DNA from: JAUMBM01 sp964441755
Lineage (GTDB): Bacteria; Bacteroidota; Bacteroidia; Chitinophagales; Saprospiraceae
Reading direction: 5' to 3'
DNA length: 64,000 bases
NCBI GenBank assembly: GCA_964441755.1
Contig: CAYTVG010000013.1
Coordinates: 62,001-126,000 of the forward strand
Shown here: positions 36,446 to 45,031 of the stretch, piece by piece
How positions within the stretch are numbered: the first letter of the stretch is position 1
Layout of the letters: each line of letters begins with the position of its first letter
The notes under the pieces: model-generated
The model's database searches: none
What the model was told of the DNA's origin: nothing
What the model saw: only the letters and a program-made list of their open reading frames with translations
Position numbers and translations under genes: made by a program

Positions 36446-37752
36446 CCTGCGGCTGCGCCGGGCTGGCGGCGGTAAGCCTCCCGCAGCTGTTTTTCAAAAA
36501 GCGGATACCCTTCCGGATCAAAATGAGCTGCGCGCAGTTGGGCCAGCACCTGATCAATGGTCGCCCGCTCGCGGATCCACTGCTCGCATACCTCCTGCCG
36601 GAAGCGTACCCCCAGCAGGTTGAAGCCCAATATAGCTCCTGATGATCGGTCATAAACAAGCCTGACGGACCGCAGTCCGTCGGCCTGTTGCCAGAAAACA
36701 CTTGCCGCTTCGGCTGTGGGCCGGGCCGGCACCCAGCCGTACACCTGGTATTCTATGGCAAAAAATTTGGCCGAATTAAACCATATACCCTGCTCATAAG
36801 GCCGCATAAGCGGCTCCTTGCCTGCCGCTGCACACAATATATTGTAAGCCGCAATTTCGCCCATTTTTCGCCCGGTATACCATAAAGCCTCGATGGCAGC
36901 CCGCCCCGGCCGGGGCTGCAGCAACTCAGCGCAGTCACCGGCAGCAAAAATCCAGGGATCTGATGTTCGCAAAAAGGCATCCACCAGCAGCCCCTGCCCC
37001 AGTGCAAGGCCGCTGTCGCGCAAAAAATCCACTTGCGGACGTACCCCCACGGTGATGCCCACAAAGCCACAGGAGATACGCTCCCCTGCGGCAGTTTCCA
37101 CCGCAGCGACGCGACCGTCCTCAGCCGGGATAATGGCCCTGAGCTCGGTTGACAGGCGCAAATCAATCCCGTTGGCCACAATATGCCGGCTGATCATGGC
37201 GGCCTCCTCCGGCGGCAACAGTCCGGCGAAGTAATCAGACTCCCGAACCAGAAACGAAACCGGTATGTTGCGGCTGTGGAACATTTCTGCCATCTCTATA
37301 CCGATGAGCCCTCCGCCCACCACGACAGCGCGCGCAAGCCCCTGACTCATTTTTTCCATACGCTCCAGATCCTGCAAGTGGTACAGACCCTGCACGCCCG
37401 GCAGCTCGCTGCCAGGGCAGGGCAGCTCTCGCGGCTTGCTGCCCGTAGCCAGCAGCAAATAATCATAGTGTATTGGCTCACCAGCCTGCAACAGGAGCAG
37501 CTTTTGCGCCCGGTCGATTGATATCACGCGGGCGCGGCGCAAGCGGATGCGATTTTTTACCCAAAAGCTGTCTTCGTAAGGTTTAGTATCTTCCAGCCGC
37601 ATGTGTCCCATGTAGAGATACATAAGCGAAGTGCGGGAAAAAAAGTAATCGGACTCCTCCGAGATGACACAAATATCGTGAGCGGCATATTTTCGCAGGT
37701 AGCGGGCAGCGGTAATCCCTGCAATTCCGTTACCAATAATCGCAATTTGCAT
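36442..37752 (-). CDS. FAD/NAD(P)-dependent oxidoreductase
   Basis: Pyridine-nucleotide-disulfide oxidoreductase-like flavoprotein of 436 residues, cytoplasmic. It has an FAD-binding GNGIAG (7-12) at the start of a Rossmann fold, the ATGSKPRELP block, a second GGGLIGIEMAE for NAD(P)H near residue 150, and IFAAGDCAE contacting FAD. The C-terminal domain is rubredoxin/ferredoxin-reductase-like (about 330-436). No redox-active CxxC pair is seen, so it is not a disulfide reductase. The electron acceptor is unknown. It is convergent with gatB, with overlapping TAG stops in CTAG. The start is an ATG at 37752. Confidence 0.88.
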   Translation of the reverse strand: MQIAIIGNGIAGITAARYLRKYAAHDICVISEESDYFFSRTSLMYLYMGHMRLEDTKPYEDSFWVKNRIRLRRARVISIDRAQKLLLLQAGEPIHYDYLLLATGSKPRELPCPGSELPGVQGLYHLQDLERMEKMSQGLARAVVVGGGLIGIEMAEMFHSRNIPVSFLVRESDYFAGLLPPEEAAMISRHIVANGIDLRLSTELRAIIPAEDGRVAAVETAAGERISCGFVGITVGVRPQVDFLRDSGLALGQGLLVDAFLRTSDPWIFAAGDCAELLQPRPGRAAIEALWYTGRKMGEIAAYNILCAAAGKEPLMRPYEQGIWFNSAKFFAIEYQVYGWVPARPTAEAASVFWQQADGLRSVRLVYDRSSGAILGFNLLGVRFRQEVCEQWIRERATIDQVLAQLRAAHFDPEGYPLFEKQLREAYRRQPGAAAG

Positions 37753-38122
37753 AGAAAAGTGTAATTTAGCCCGGCGACTCTGTGCAAGCCGGCAGCGATA
37801 GCCGGCACAAATACGAACGGGAAGCCTGAACGAAGAGGCATCTCTGTAACCGGAAGCAAGTGCAATAAAGGAGACGGCCTAAAGGTAGGCATACTGTCGT
37901 CATATTCTTAGTGCTATTCGCCAAACAAATACAGCGAACAATCGTTCTTTTAATCTGGCAAGCAAATTTGAATCAGATTTTTGAAATGTCAGAAAAATGG
38001 CAGAATATTGTGCGATAAATTTTGACACCTATTTTCAAAAAAAATTGCTCATTGTTTGTATTGCCAACATTTACGATTTACATTAGTCTATAATTTAAAC
38101 AACTATTTCAATCAACTCAATT
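37753..38122. other. 370-bp divergent spacer, no gene seen
   Basis: It lies between the divergently transcribed oxidoreductase and DksA-like genes. The half near the DksA-like gene is very AT-rich (for example TAAATTTTG, TATAATTTAAAC), consistent with a promoter, but no exact TTG-N19-TAnnTTTG match was found. GCCGGC occurs twice at 37788-37806. Confidence 0.5.
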
Positions 38123-38830
38123 ATGTCGAACATTACTGTGGTTCGCTACTCCGATAGTGACTTGGAAGAATTTCGGACGGTCATTCTCGACCGGCTGAAG
38201 AAAGCCCAGGAGGAGTTGGATGATCTACGCTCTCAGATACTTGATATCACCGAAAGCCTGGAGGGGGATTTTGGCAATGATTACATGGATGACAGCAGCG
38301 TGGCCAGTGATTTGGAGATGCTCAACAACATGGCCATTCGCAAGCGCAAGTACATTCAGGATCTTGAAAATGCGTTAATCCGGATCAAAAACAAAACTTA
38401 CGGCATCTGTTCAATCACCGGAGAGCTTATCGATAAGAAGCGTCTGCTGGCAGTCCCAACCACTACCAAAAGCCTGCAGGGCAAGGTAATGGAACAGTCA
38501 CCAAGCAGACTCAACAAAGACGACGAAGACGAGGATGGGGAAAAGGCCAGCCGCCCGGCAGCACCTGCTGCGCCTGCATCCAAAATCATTACACGTGTCA
38601 TTCGCAAGTCTAGTACGCCTTCCGAAAAAACATCTATGGTCGATGAGGAGGAGGAAGAAGATTTTACGGCAGGCGACGAATTTATGCCCGATCTGAAGCG
38701 CATTGATGCTGCAGATGTAGCTGATGAGCTCGAAGACGATTTGGGGGATATGGATGATGACTTCAATGACTTCGACGATGACCTCGGTGATGACGATGGC
38801 ATGGAAGATGATGATGATACAGAGGATTAG
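38123..38830 (+). CDS. TraR/DksA-like protein without zinc cysteines, with long acidic tail
   Basis: The N-terminal ~125 residues form the DksA/TraR fold: a coiled-coil of two helices (about 10-92) followed by YGICSITGELIDKKRLLAVP (93-112). Only one of the usual four zinc cysteines (C96) remains, as is common in Bacteroidota members. DksA-type proteins bind the RNA polymerase secondary channel and tune initiation. The remaining ~110 residues are unusual: an acidic patch, a Pro/Ala linker (145-153), a basic stretch with RVIRKSS, and a final 35-residue run almost wholly Asp/Glu. The protein is 235 residues where about 125 is common. The start is an ATG at 38123. It is followed 46 nt later by another gene with an acidic tail. 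Confidence 0.85.
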   Translation: MSNITVVRYSDSDLEEFRTVILDRLKKAQEELDDLRSQILDITESLEGDFGNDYMDDSSVASDLEMLNNMAIRKRKYIQDLENALIRIKNKTYGICSITGELIDKKRLLAVPTTTKSLQGKVMEQSPSRLNKDDEDEDGEKASRPAAPAAPASKIITRVIRKSSTPSEKTSMVDEEEEEDFTAGDEFMPDLKRIDAADVADELEDDLGDMDDDFNDFDDDLGDDDGMEDDDDTED

Positions 38831-38876
38831 TAAGTACTTATTCAACTCATTTTCTTAAACAACTTCCTTGGACACC

Positions 38877-39080
38877 ATGAAAAGTGGCGCCAACAAAACA
38901 AAAAAGCAAGACCAACAGCACAATGGCGAGTTTTTGCGCCGCCCTGCCAAACTACAACCACCCGGCAGGGAGAAGTATAAACTAAAGCCGCATGCCCGCT
39001 GGCAGGAAGAGGATGAAGAGGAAGACATTGACCTTTTCTCCTATGACGAGGAAGACGAAGAGGAAGAAGACAGAGATTAG
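38877..39080 (+). CDS. Small protein with basic N-terminus and acidic C-terminus
   Basis: Reading frame of 67 residues. The first ~45 are lysine/arginine-rich and polar; the last ~22 (EEDEEEDIDLFSYDEEDEE region) are nearly all Asp/Glu. It has no membrane segment and I recognise no family. The start is an ATG at 38877, since the frame can otherwise only be extended to a TTG. Position, same strand, 46-nt spacing and matching acidic tail suggest co-expression with the DksA-like gene. It ends just before a 13-bp hairpin. Confidence 0.55.
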   Translation: MKSGANKTKKQDQQHNGEFLRRPAKLQPPGREKYKLKPHARWQEEDEEEDIDLFSYDEEDEEEEDRD

Positions 39081-39104
39081 GCGTCTTGTCACCAGCTGGT
39101 TCTG

Positions 39105-39149
39105 TATGCCAACGACCTTTTTCCTGAGAGGAAGCGGGTCGTTGGCATA
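39105..39149 (+). terminator. Nested cruciform-type terminator
   Basis: TATGCCAACGACC (39105-39117) and GGTCGTTGGCATA (39137-39149) are exact complements. The 19-nt loop contains its own TTCCT/AGGAA hairpin at 39121-39133. Confidence 0.7.
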
Positions 39150-39232
39150 TACCGTGCAGTACCCCCTTATGCACAGGTTTTCGGTGTCATCTCCGAAATG
39201 GTATTTTATTGCGTCACCAATCCATACTTCAT

Positions 39233-39688
39233 ATGATTCCGCTTAACCTGTCTGAACGCCCCCTGCTTTGGGGCATGGTCATTGCGGTGGTACTGAGTCT
39301 GGCGTCACAGCCTATGCTGGCTCAGCAATCTGCCGTTTACGACCAGCTTGTAAAAATTTCAGAACTCATGATTGATCAGGGCTACTCCAAGTCACATGAT
39401 TTTGAAGTTGACTACCTGAATGAAGATGCTACTGATGAGTACAATATCACCCTGCAAAAAGGTGTCACGTACAAGATTATTGCGGTCTGCGACAATGACT
39501 GTGAAGACATAGACCTTTGTCTGTGGGACGAGAACGACAACCAGATCGACTGTGATGAGGCGGAGGATGATGTTCCTATTCTGGAGGTAACACCTCGTTG
39601 GACGGGTACTTTTTCTTTCCGGGTTACTATGTATGACTGTAGTAATGAGCCCTGCTATTTTGGTATTGGCGTATTTAAAGAGCGATAG
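39233..39688 (+). CDS. Small exported protein, PPC-like beta-sandwich
   Basis: Protein of 151 residues. The signal peptide (LLWGMVIAVVLSLASQPMLAQQ) is likely cut after ALAQ-type MLAQ. The mature part has the strand order of bacterial pre-peptidase C-terminal domains: YNITLQKGVTYKIIAVCD, DIDLCLWDENDNQID, then TPRWTGTFSFRVTMYDC. Cysteines fall in pairs (CDNDC, CLWD/CDEAE, CSNEPC), which suggests disulfides. Such domains often sit in secreted enzymes, but here it stands alone. I use the ATG at 39233; an upstream TTG at 39209 is the alternative. Confidence 0.75.
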   Translation: MIPLNLSERPLLWGMVIAVVLSLASQPMLAQQSAVYDQLVKISELMIDQGYSKSHDFEVDYLNEDATDEYNITLQKGVTYKIIAVCDNDCEDIDLCLWDENDNQIDCDEAEDDVPILEVTPRWTGTFSFRVTMYDCSNEPCYFGIGVFKER

Positions 39689-39716
39689 CCGGACAATGCA
39701 GCACAGGCGTTAAAAC

Positions 39717-39750
39717 ACAAAAGGCAGGTCATAATCCACCTGCCTTTTGT
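39717..39750. terminator. Bidirectional terminator between convergent genes
   Basis: ACAAAAGGCAGGT (39717-39729) and ACCTGCCTTTTGT (39738-39750), a perfect 13-bp stem with an 8-nt loop. It serves the plus-strand exported-protein gene and minus-strand mutS, with T-rich sequence on each exit. Confidence 0.85.
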
Positions 39751-39758
39751 ATTTCGCG

Positions 39759-42458
39759 CTAATCTTCTTCTACCATCCTGACCAGCTCATTGAGTTTGAG
39801 CATACATTCAATAGGCGTCATGCTGTTGAGATTAATGTCTTTCAATGCTGCTTTGAGCTTACCGGCAACCGGATCCACCGTCTCGAAAATACTCAACTGA
39901 AAAGCCTCCTGACTGACAGGTTTGGTGGGCACCACATTAGGTCCGGCGTCTGCAGCGGGTGCATCTGCCGCTGCAATAGATTTTTGCTCGAGCTGCGAAA
40001 GAATGCTGCTGGCTCTTTCTACGATAGAGCGCGGCATCCCGGCCATGCGCGCCACGTGTATACCGAAGCTATGCTGGCTACCCCCGGGTTGTAGTTTGCG
40101 CAAAAAGAGTACTTTTTGCCCCACCTCTTTCACTGCCACGGTGAAGTTTTTGATTCGTTCAAACTGGTTGGCCAGTTCGTTGAGCTCATGATAATGAGTA
40201 GCAAAAAGTGTTTTGGGGCGTGCTTGTCCGTTGTTGTGTAAGTATTCAGCGATTGACCAGGCGATGCTGATACCATCGTAGGTGCTTGTTCCGCGGCCAA
40301 TCTCATCCAGCAGGATGAGACTTCGGTCGGAGATATTATTCATAATACTCGCTGTCTCGTTCATCTCCACCATAAAAGTAGACTCTCCGCTGGATATATT
40401 ATCGCTGGCCCCTACTCTGGTAAACACCTTATCGATCAACCCAATACGTGCCGACGCTGCCGGCACAAAACAGCCCATCTGCGCCATCAGGCAAATGAGT
40501 GCAGTCTGCCGTAAGATAGCCGATTTGCCCGCCATATTGGGGCCCGTAATCATCAGCACCTGTTGGGCATCACAGTCGAGGTAAACATCATTGGGTACAT
40601 AATTTTCGCCCAGCGAAAGCTGCTGTTCGATGACCGGATGCCGGCCACTGCGAATATCCAGCACGAGCGAATCATCAATTTGCGGGCGACAATAATTGTT
40701 TTTCCTGGCGATGGCAGCGAAGGAAAGCAGGCAATCGAGCCGGGCGATCAGCCCGGCATTGTGTTGTATGGGCTGGATAAAATCGGTCAGGCTGAGTACC
40801 AGTTGCTCAAACAGCTGCGCCTCCAGCGCCAGAATGCGCTCCTCGGCATGCAGAATTTTGTCTTCCAGCTCCTTGAGTTCTTCCGTAATAAAACGTTCCC
40901 CATTGGCCAGCGTCTGTTTGCGCACCCAGTGAGCTGGTGCCTGATCCTTGTACTTATTGGTAAGTTCGAGGTAGTAGCCAAAGACGTTGTTGAATCCTAT
41001 TTTCAGGCTGGGAATACCCGTGCGTTCAATTTCCCTTTGCTGGATACCTGCGAGCAGTTCACGTCCATTGTTGATAATATTGCGCAACGCGTCGAGGTCG
41101 GGAGAGAATCCGTTGGCGATGACCCCTCCTTTGGTAAGGTTGACAGGTGCCTCCTCCACCAGCTGCCGGCTGATGGTTTCCCGCAAACCCGGGCAAGGAT
41201 TGAGGGTTTCCGCGATCTTCGACAGGTAGTCGTTGCCACTCTCTTTGAGTAGCTTTTGCATAGGCTCAATCGCCTCCAGCGAGCGACGAAGCTGTACGAC
41301 CTCACGGGGATTTATTTTCCCCAGCGGCACCTTGGAAATAAGCCGCTCCAGATCTCCCACCAGTCGAATCTGCCGCTGCAATTCAAAACTCACCTCCGGC
41401 TGTGAAACAAAATAGTCAACCACTGTGAGGCGCGACTCGATCTCGCGACTACTGCGCAGCGGAAGAACCACCCACTTGCGCATCAGGCGCGACCCCATGG
41501 GCGACACCGTCTGGTCCAGAATTTTCAACAGAGAAGCCCCTGTTTCGTGCGTGCTGCTGATCAGCTCCAGGTTGCGTATGGTAAAACGGTCAAGCCACAC
41601 GTGGCGCTCAGGCTGCAGGCGGCTGATAGCTGAAATGTGGCGCAGGTTTCTGTTTTCCGTCGTTTCGAGGTAGTGCAGTACTGCGCCGGCCGCCAGCTGG
41701 GCCAGCTCCATGTCCTCAATCCCGAAGCCCTTCAAGCTCTGGACTTCAAACTGGCTGAGCAGTTTTTCGCGGGCATAGTCCTTGGTGTAGACCCATTCAT
41801 CGAGCGTAAAGACATAGAATCGGTCGCCGTAGCGTTTTTCAAAATCCTTGCGCTTATCTTTGGCGAAGATAATTTCCGACGGATTGAAACTCTGCAACAG
41901 TTTGTCGATGTAGGGCCAATCTCCTTCACAGACAAAAAACTCGCCCGTTGACAGATCCAGAAAAGCCATTCCCAACAGTTCCTGCCGGCCAATGTACAAG
42001 CTTGCCAAATAGTTATTTTCCTTATGATCCAACAGCTTATCATCGACAGCCAGGCCGGGCGTGACAATCTCGGTGACCCCGCGGCGGACGATTTTTTTCT
42101 GCGGAGAAGGTTTCTCCAACTGCTCACAAATAGCCACCCTGAAACCCGCCCGCACCAGGCGCGGCAGGTACATATCCAGTGCATGAAACGGGAAGCCTGC
42201 CAGTTCAATATCATTACCTCCATTATTGCGGCTGGTCAGCACAATCCCCAGCACCCGGGAGGTAGTTACGGCATCGCTGCCGAAGGTTTCGTAAAAATCG
42301 CCCACCCTAAACAGCAGGACCGCATCGGGATGCTTGGCTTTCACCTTAAAATACTGTTGCATCAGCGGAGTGATTTTCCCGCCGGCAGCAGCCTGTTCCT
42401 GCAATGCCTCCTCCGCCTCGCTGACCGATTGCCTGTTATGTTCCTTTGATCCTGACAA
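39759..42458 (-). CDS. mutS: DNA mismatch-repair protein MutS
   Basis: Mismatch-recognition ATPase of 899 residues, full family length. The N-terminal mismatch-binding domain contains FRVGDFYETFGSDA (the Phe-x-Glu reader), followed by connector and lever domains. The ATPase has Walker A GPNMAGKS at about 635-642 and a DEIGRGTSTYDGISIAW block (Walker B/signature), then THYHELNEL. No ATG exists at the expected N-terminus: the start appears to be TTG at 42458, since the first in-frame ATG (residue 33) would remove the conserved TPL. It is convergent with the exported-protein gene across a hairpin. Confidence 0.96.
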   Translation of the reverse strand: MSGSKEHNRQSVSEAEEALQEQAAAGGKITPLMQQYFKVKAKHPDAVLLFRVGDFYETFGSDAVTTSRVLGIVLTSRNNGGNDIELAGFPFHALDMYLPRLVRAGFRVAICEQLEKPSPQKKIVRRGVTEIVTPGLAVDDKLLDHKENNYLASLYIGRQELLGMAFLDLSTGEFFVCEGDWPYIDKLLQSFNPSEIIFAKDKRKDFEKRYGDRFYVFTLDEWVYTKDYAREKLLSQFEVQSLKGFGIEDMELAQLAAGAVLHYLETTENRNLRHISAISRLQPERHVWLDRFTIRNLELISSTHETGASLLKILDQTVSPMGSRLMRKWVVLPLRSSREIESRLTVVDYFVSQPEVSFELQRQIRLVGDLERLISKVPLGKINPREVVQLRRSLEAIEPMQKLLKESGNDYLSKIAETLNPCPGLRETISRQLVEEAPVNLTKGGVIANGFSPDLDALRNIINNGRELLAGIQQREIERTGIPSLKIGFNNVFGYYLELTNKYKDQAPAHWVRKQTLANGERFITEELKELEDKILHAEERILALEAQLFEQLVLSLTDFIQPIQHNAGLIARLDCLLSFAAIARKNNYCRPQIDDSLVLDIRSGRHPVIEQQLSLGENYVPNDVYLDCDAQQVLMITGPNMAGKSAILRQTALICLMAQMGCFVPAASARIGLIDKVFTRVGASDNISSGESTFMVEMNETASIMNNISDRSLILLDEIGRGTSTYDGISIAWSIAEYLHNNGQARPKTLFATHYHELNELANQFERIKNFTVAVKEVGQKVLFLRKLQPGGSQHSFGIHVARMAGMPRSIVERASSILSQLEQKSIAAADAPAADAGPNVVPTKPVSQEAFQLSIFETVDPVAGKLKAALKDINLNSMTPIECMLKLNELVRMVEED

Positions 42459-42483
42459 GATGCATCGTTTTTGACCTGTACAA

Positions 42484-42491
42484 CAAAATTA
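42484..42491 (-). promoter_or_regulatory. Candidate mutS -7 element
   Basis: Reads TAATTTTG on the minus strand, matching TAnnTTTG, 26 nt before the TTG start of mutS. No -33 match was found at 19 nt. Confidence 0.35.
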
Positions 42492-42517
42492 ACCATAATT
42501 TTCCAGCCCGCGAATGC

Positions 42518-43405
42518 TCAATTGCCGTGGTACTGCTCCCCGGCGGTGAGTGCGAAGGGCAGGTGATTGCCGGGCAGCGGCAAGAGGCAGGTAGCAAACT
42601 CTGTGAATGCGCAGGGCGGATTGAACGAGCGGTTGAAGTCCAGACAAAGCCTGGAGGCTGTTGCCGGCATAGGCGCATACAAGTAGCGCCCGGCAGGATA
42701 AGTCAGCTCCCCGCTCGTTTCATCTGTAAAAATGAGCAGCAGCTCCTTCCCTTCCTGTATGGCCCGCAACTTATGCTGCTTGCCCTGCAGTGAAAAAACG
42801 AGGCTGCCGGGTACGACCACCTGTACATCCATACCCAGTTTATTTTGCACAACCAATGTGTCGGGCTGCGCTGCCGGCTGCCATTCAGCCTCTGTCATCC
42901 AGCCGGTATCCTCCGGAAAATGCGGAATTGGCTGCATACGTATCAGTGTAGGTATGGTCGTATCCCACAGCCGGATACCATAGCGATCTCCCCGCCGGAT
43001 GACCGTCCACCTGAAGGCCCCGTTTTCCATGGTAGGCGATGAGGCCCCGTGCCCCCAATGTTCCTGCAGTACCTTGCGGCCACTGACCGTAGTAGCACCG
43101 TCGCTCGGCAGGCGTATGCCAACGCCCGACTCATCGATGCTAATCAGCCCAATGTAAGCAGGCGACCCTTCCGGAAAAACAATCTTATTGGAAGGATCGC
43201 TGCCAAACGTGTTATCGCCCGGAGACAACCAGTACAAACCCACGAGCGCTATCCAGCCCATGGGCGACAACAGCTCGTCCATGCGCGCTTGCCGCCAAAG
43301 CGCCTGCTGCTCTATATAATCGGCCGGAATCACACAGCTTCGCTGTGCGCAGCTACTCAAAACCAAGCCCAGCAAAATGAACAGACTACCGAAAAAACGT
43401 CGCAT
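42518..43405 (-). CDS. DUF1684-like lipoprotein
   Basis: Exported lipoprotein of 295 residues. The signal peptide MRRFFGSLFILLGLVLSSC ends in a lipobox (LSSC), so the mature protein is lipid-anchored. The body matches the DUF1684 pattern as I recall it: the opening WRQARMDELLSPMGWIALVGLYWL, a central GDRYGIRLWD, and the C-terminal TYPAGRYLYAP, LDFNRSFNPPCAF and LPLPGNHLPFAL blocks. The biochemical role of the family is unknown. The frame is open far upstream, but the ATG at 43405 with its signal peptide is the clear start. A promoter with exact spacing lies just upstream. Confidence 0.83.
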   Translation of the reverse strand: MRRFFGSLFILLGLVLSSCAQRSCVIPADYIEQQALWRQARMDELLSPMGWIALVGLYWLSPGDNTFGSDPSNKIVFPEGSPAYIGLISIDESGVGIRLPSDGATTVSGRKVLQEHWGHGASSPTMENGAFRWTVIRRGDRYGIRLWDTTIPTLIRMQPIPHFPEDTGWMTEAEWQPAAQPDTLVVQNKLGMDVQVVVPGSLVFSLQGKQHKLRAIQEGKELLLIFTDETSGELTYPAGRYLYAPMPATASRLCLDFNRSFNPPCAFTEFATCLLPLPGNHLPFALTAGEQYHGN

Positions 43406-43717
43406 ATGATTCGTATTTGCACCCCCGGCACCCATACAGGCACACACCACAAATGTAGCATTTTCAACAGCATCTACAAGACAAATACCGGGTGTTCGCC
43501 GGTCTGCCCCGGCGAATATTTCAAAAAAGTACAGAAATCTTGCAGTAAAATACCATTCCCGGCCGATAAAAAGAAAGAAATTGCAGAACATTCCGCTGAA
43601 GCGGTTTGGCTGCTGCGCGACGGCCCGGCTACGCCCGTCGCGAGCTTCGACCTGCGTTTCAGCGACAAAGACCAAAGCAATGGGGTATATGCCCCCCTTA
43701 TCCAAATACACCAGCGC
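43406..43717. other. 312-bp divergent spacer before the ABC sugar operon
   Basis: It contains the promoter of the DUF1684-like gene (43450-43479). No -7/-33 match for the plus-strand ABC operon was found. The long frame running through it from 43049 is an extension of the binding-protein frame without coding signature. Confidence 0.55.
43450..43479 (-). promoter_or_regulatory. Bacteroidota-type promoter of the DUF1684-like gene
   Basis: On the minus strand: TTG (43479-43477), 19 nt, then TACATTTG (43457-43450). This is an exact TTG-N19-TAnnTTTG match, leaving a 5' leader of about 40 nt to the ATG at 43405. Confidence 0.7.
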
Positions 43718-45028
43718 ATGCTGTCGCATAACCAATACCTTGTCTGTATAGTGACGGTCATACTCCCGGCACTTTTGCTGTTCTCCTGCGAGCGAGCGTC
43801 GACAACTGCTGCGCGTCCGCTGACCTATTGGTCCTCCAACAACAACGGAGAGATCGCCTTTTCGCAGCAAATGGTTGACAGTTGGAACGCACAGCAGCCC
43901 GGCCGGCAGGTCAGCTTTCAGCCGGTACCCGAGGGACAGTCCAGCGAAGAGATCATTCTGGCGGCCGTTGTGGGGAAAACCACTCCTGACATATATTCAA
44001 ACATCTGGCAAGGGCTGGTTGAATTCTACAGCCGCTCGGGCATTTTGGTAGCGCTCGATACCCTTCCGGGCTTCATGGAATTTCTCAGTGCCCGCTGTGA
44101 CAGTACCACTATTGCCGAGATCACCTCTTCTGACGGGCACATCTACCAGATTCCGTGGAAAGTCAACCCTATAGTTACCATTTACAACCGCCGCATCTGG
44201 GCATCGCTGGGTATAGACAGCCTGCCCATGACCTACAGTGCCTACCTCCGGGCTGCGGAGCAATTCAGTCAGGACACCGATGGGGACGGTTACGTTGACC
44301 AATGGATTGGCAACACCTCTGTCAAGCTCGCCTGGTATCAGCGACTTTTCAATTTTTATACCCTCTACCTGGCTGCTTCCGGCGGCATGCCGCTTATCAA
44401 AGACAACAAAGCCAGCTTCAACAACGCCTATGCGGTAGGTGTTTTTCGTTTTTTGCAGACCCTCTACCGGCGCAACTACTTCTCCCGGCAGGTTGAATCT
44501 GCCGGGCAGGACCTGTTTGTTGCCGGGCGCTACGCCTCCAAGTGGACGGGCCCCTGGGAAATTGAGTACCTCGAAAAATTCAAGCGCCCCGGTTTCGAAT
44601 ATGGCTTTGCTCCCATCCCTGTGCCCGACGGGCACCAAGGACCTGTATACACCTATGGTGACCCCAAGAGTATTGTCATTTTCAACACCTGCCGGTACCC
44701 GCGTGAAGCATTTGCCTTCATCCGCAGCATGCTCAGCGAAGAAGGCGATTTACGCTTTTTAGAAATGACCCGGCAGCTGCCGCGGCGGCGCGACCTTGAC
44801 CAGCTTCCGGCCTTTCGCGCCTTTTTTGCCCAAAACCCGCACATGCAGCACTTTGCAGCCCAGGCGCGCCACCTTCGGGGCGCGGACATATCGCCTGTCA
44901 TGATAGAAGTATTTGACATTATCTCGCAGGAATACGAGGCGTGCGTACTGTACCAAATGAAGACCCCTGAGCAGGCCGTAGCCGATGCCGCCCGCGCAGT
45001 TGACCTTCTTTTACAAAACAACCCCTGA
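43718..45028 (+). CDS. ABC sugar-importer substrate-binding lipoprotein
   Basis: Extracytoplasmic solute-binding protein of family 1 (MalE/UgpB type), 436 residues. The N-terminus MLSHNQYLVCIVTVILPALLLFSC carries a lipobox (LFSC), so the binding protein is membrane-tethered. Family features include TYWSSNNNGEIAFSQQMVDSWN (strand-helix opening), TPDIYSNIW, GHIYQIPWKVNPIVTIYNRR and GPWEIEYLEK. An EF-hand-like DTDGDGYVD near residue 190 suggests a bound calcium. I use the ATG at 43718; the frame runs upstream to 43049 without coding character. It is the first gene of an operon, with the permease starting 4 nt after its stop. The ligand is presumably an oligosaccharide. Confidence 0.9.
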   Translation: MLSHNQYLVCIVTVILPALLLFSCERASTTAARPLTYWSSNNNGEIAFSQQMVDSWNAQQPGRQVSFQPVPEGQSSEEIILAAVVGKTTPDIYSNIWQGLVEFYSRSGILVALDTLPGFMEFLSARCDSTTIAEITSSDGHIYQIPWKVNPIVTIYNRRIWASLGIDSLPMTYSAYLRAAEQFSQDTDGDGYVDQWIGNTSVKLAWYQRLFNFYTLYLAASGGMPLIKDNKASFNNAYAVGVFRFLQTLYRRNYFSRQVESAGQDLFVAGRYASKWTGPWEIEYLEKFKRPGFEYGFAPIPVPDGHQGPVYTYGDPKSIVIFNTCRYPREAFAFIRSMLSEEGDLRFLEMTRQLPRRRDLDQLPAFRAFFAQNPHMQHFAAQARHLRGADISPVMIEVFDIISQEYEACVLYQMKTPEQAVADAARAVDLLLQNNP

Positions 45029-45031
45029 CGT

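Noticed and set aside
39233..39688. Idea that the small PPC-like protein is a truncated protease
   Set aside because: No protease fragment or pseudogene lies upstream, and the protein has its own signal peptide and terminator.
43049..43717. Upstream extension of the ABC binding-protein frame by 223 codons
   Set aside because: It runs antisense through the DUF1684-like gene and its promoter; the lipoprotein signal at the ATG at 43718 is the natural start.
43406..43870. Upstream extension of the DUF1684-like frame by 155 codons
   Set aside because: The lipoprotein signal peptide begins at 43405 and an exact promoter lies at 43450-43479, so the extension is untranslated.
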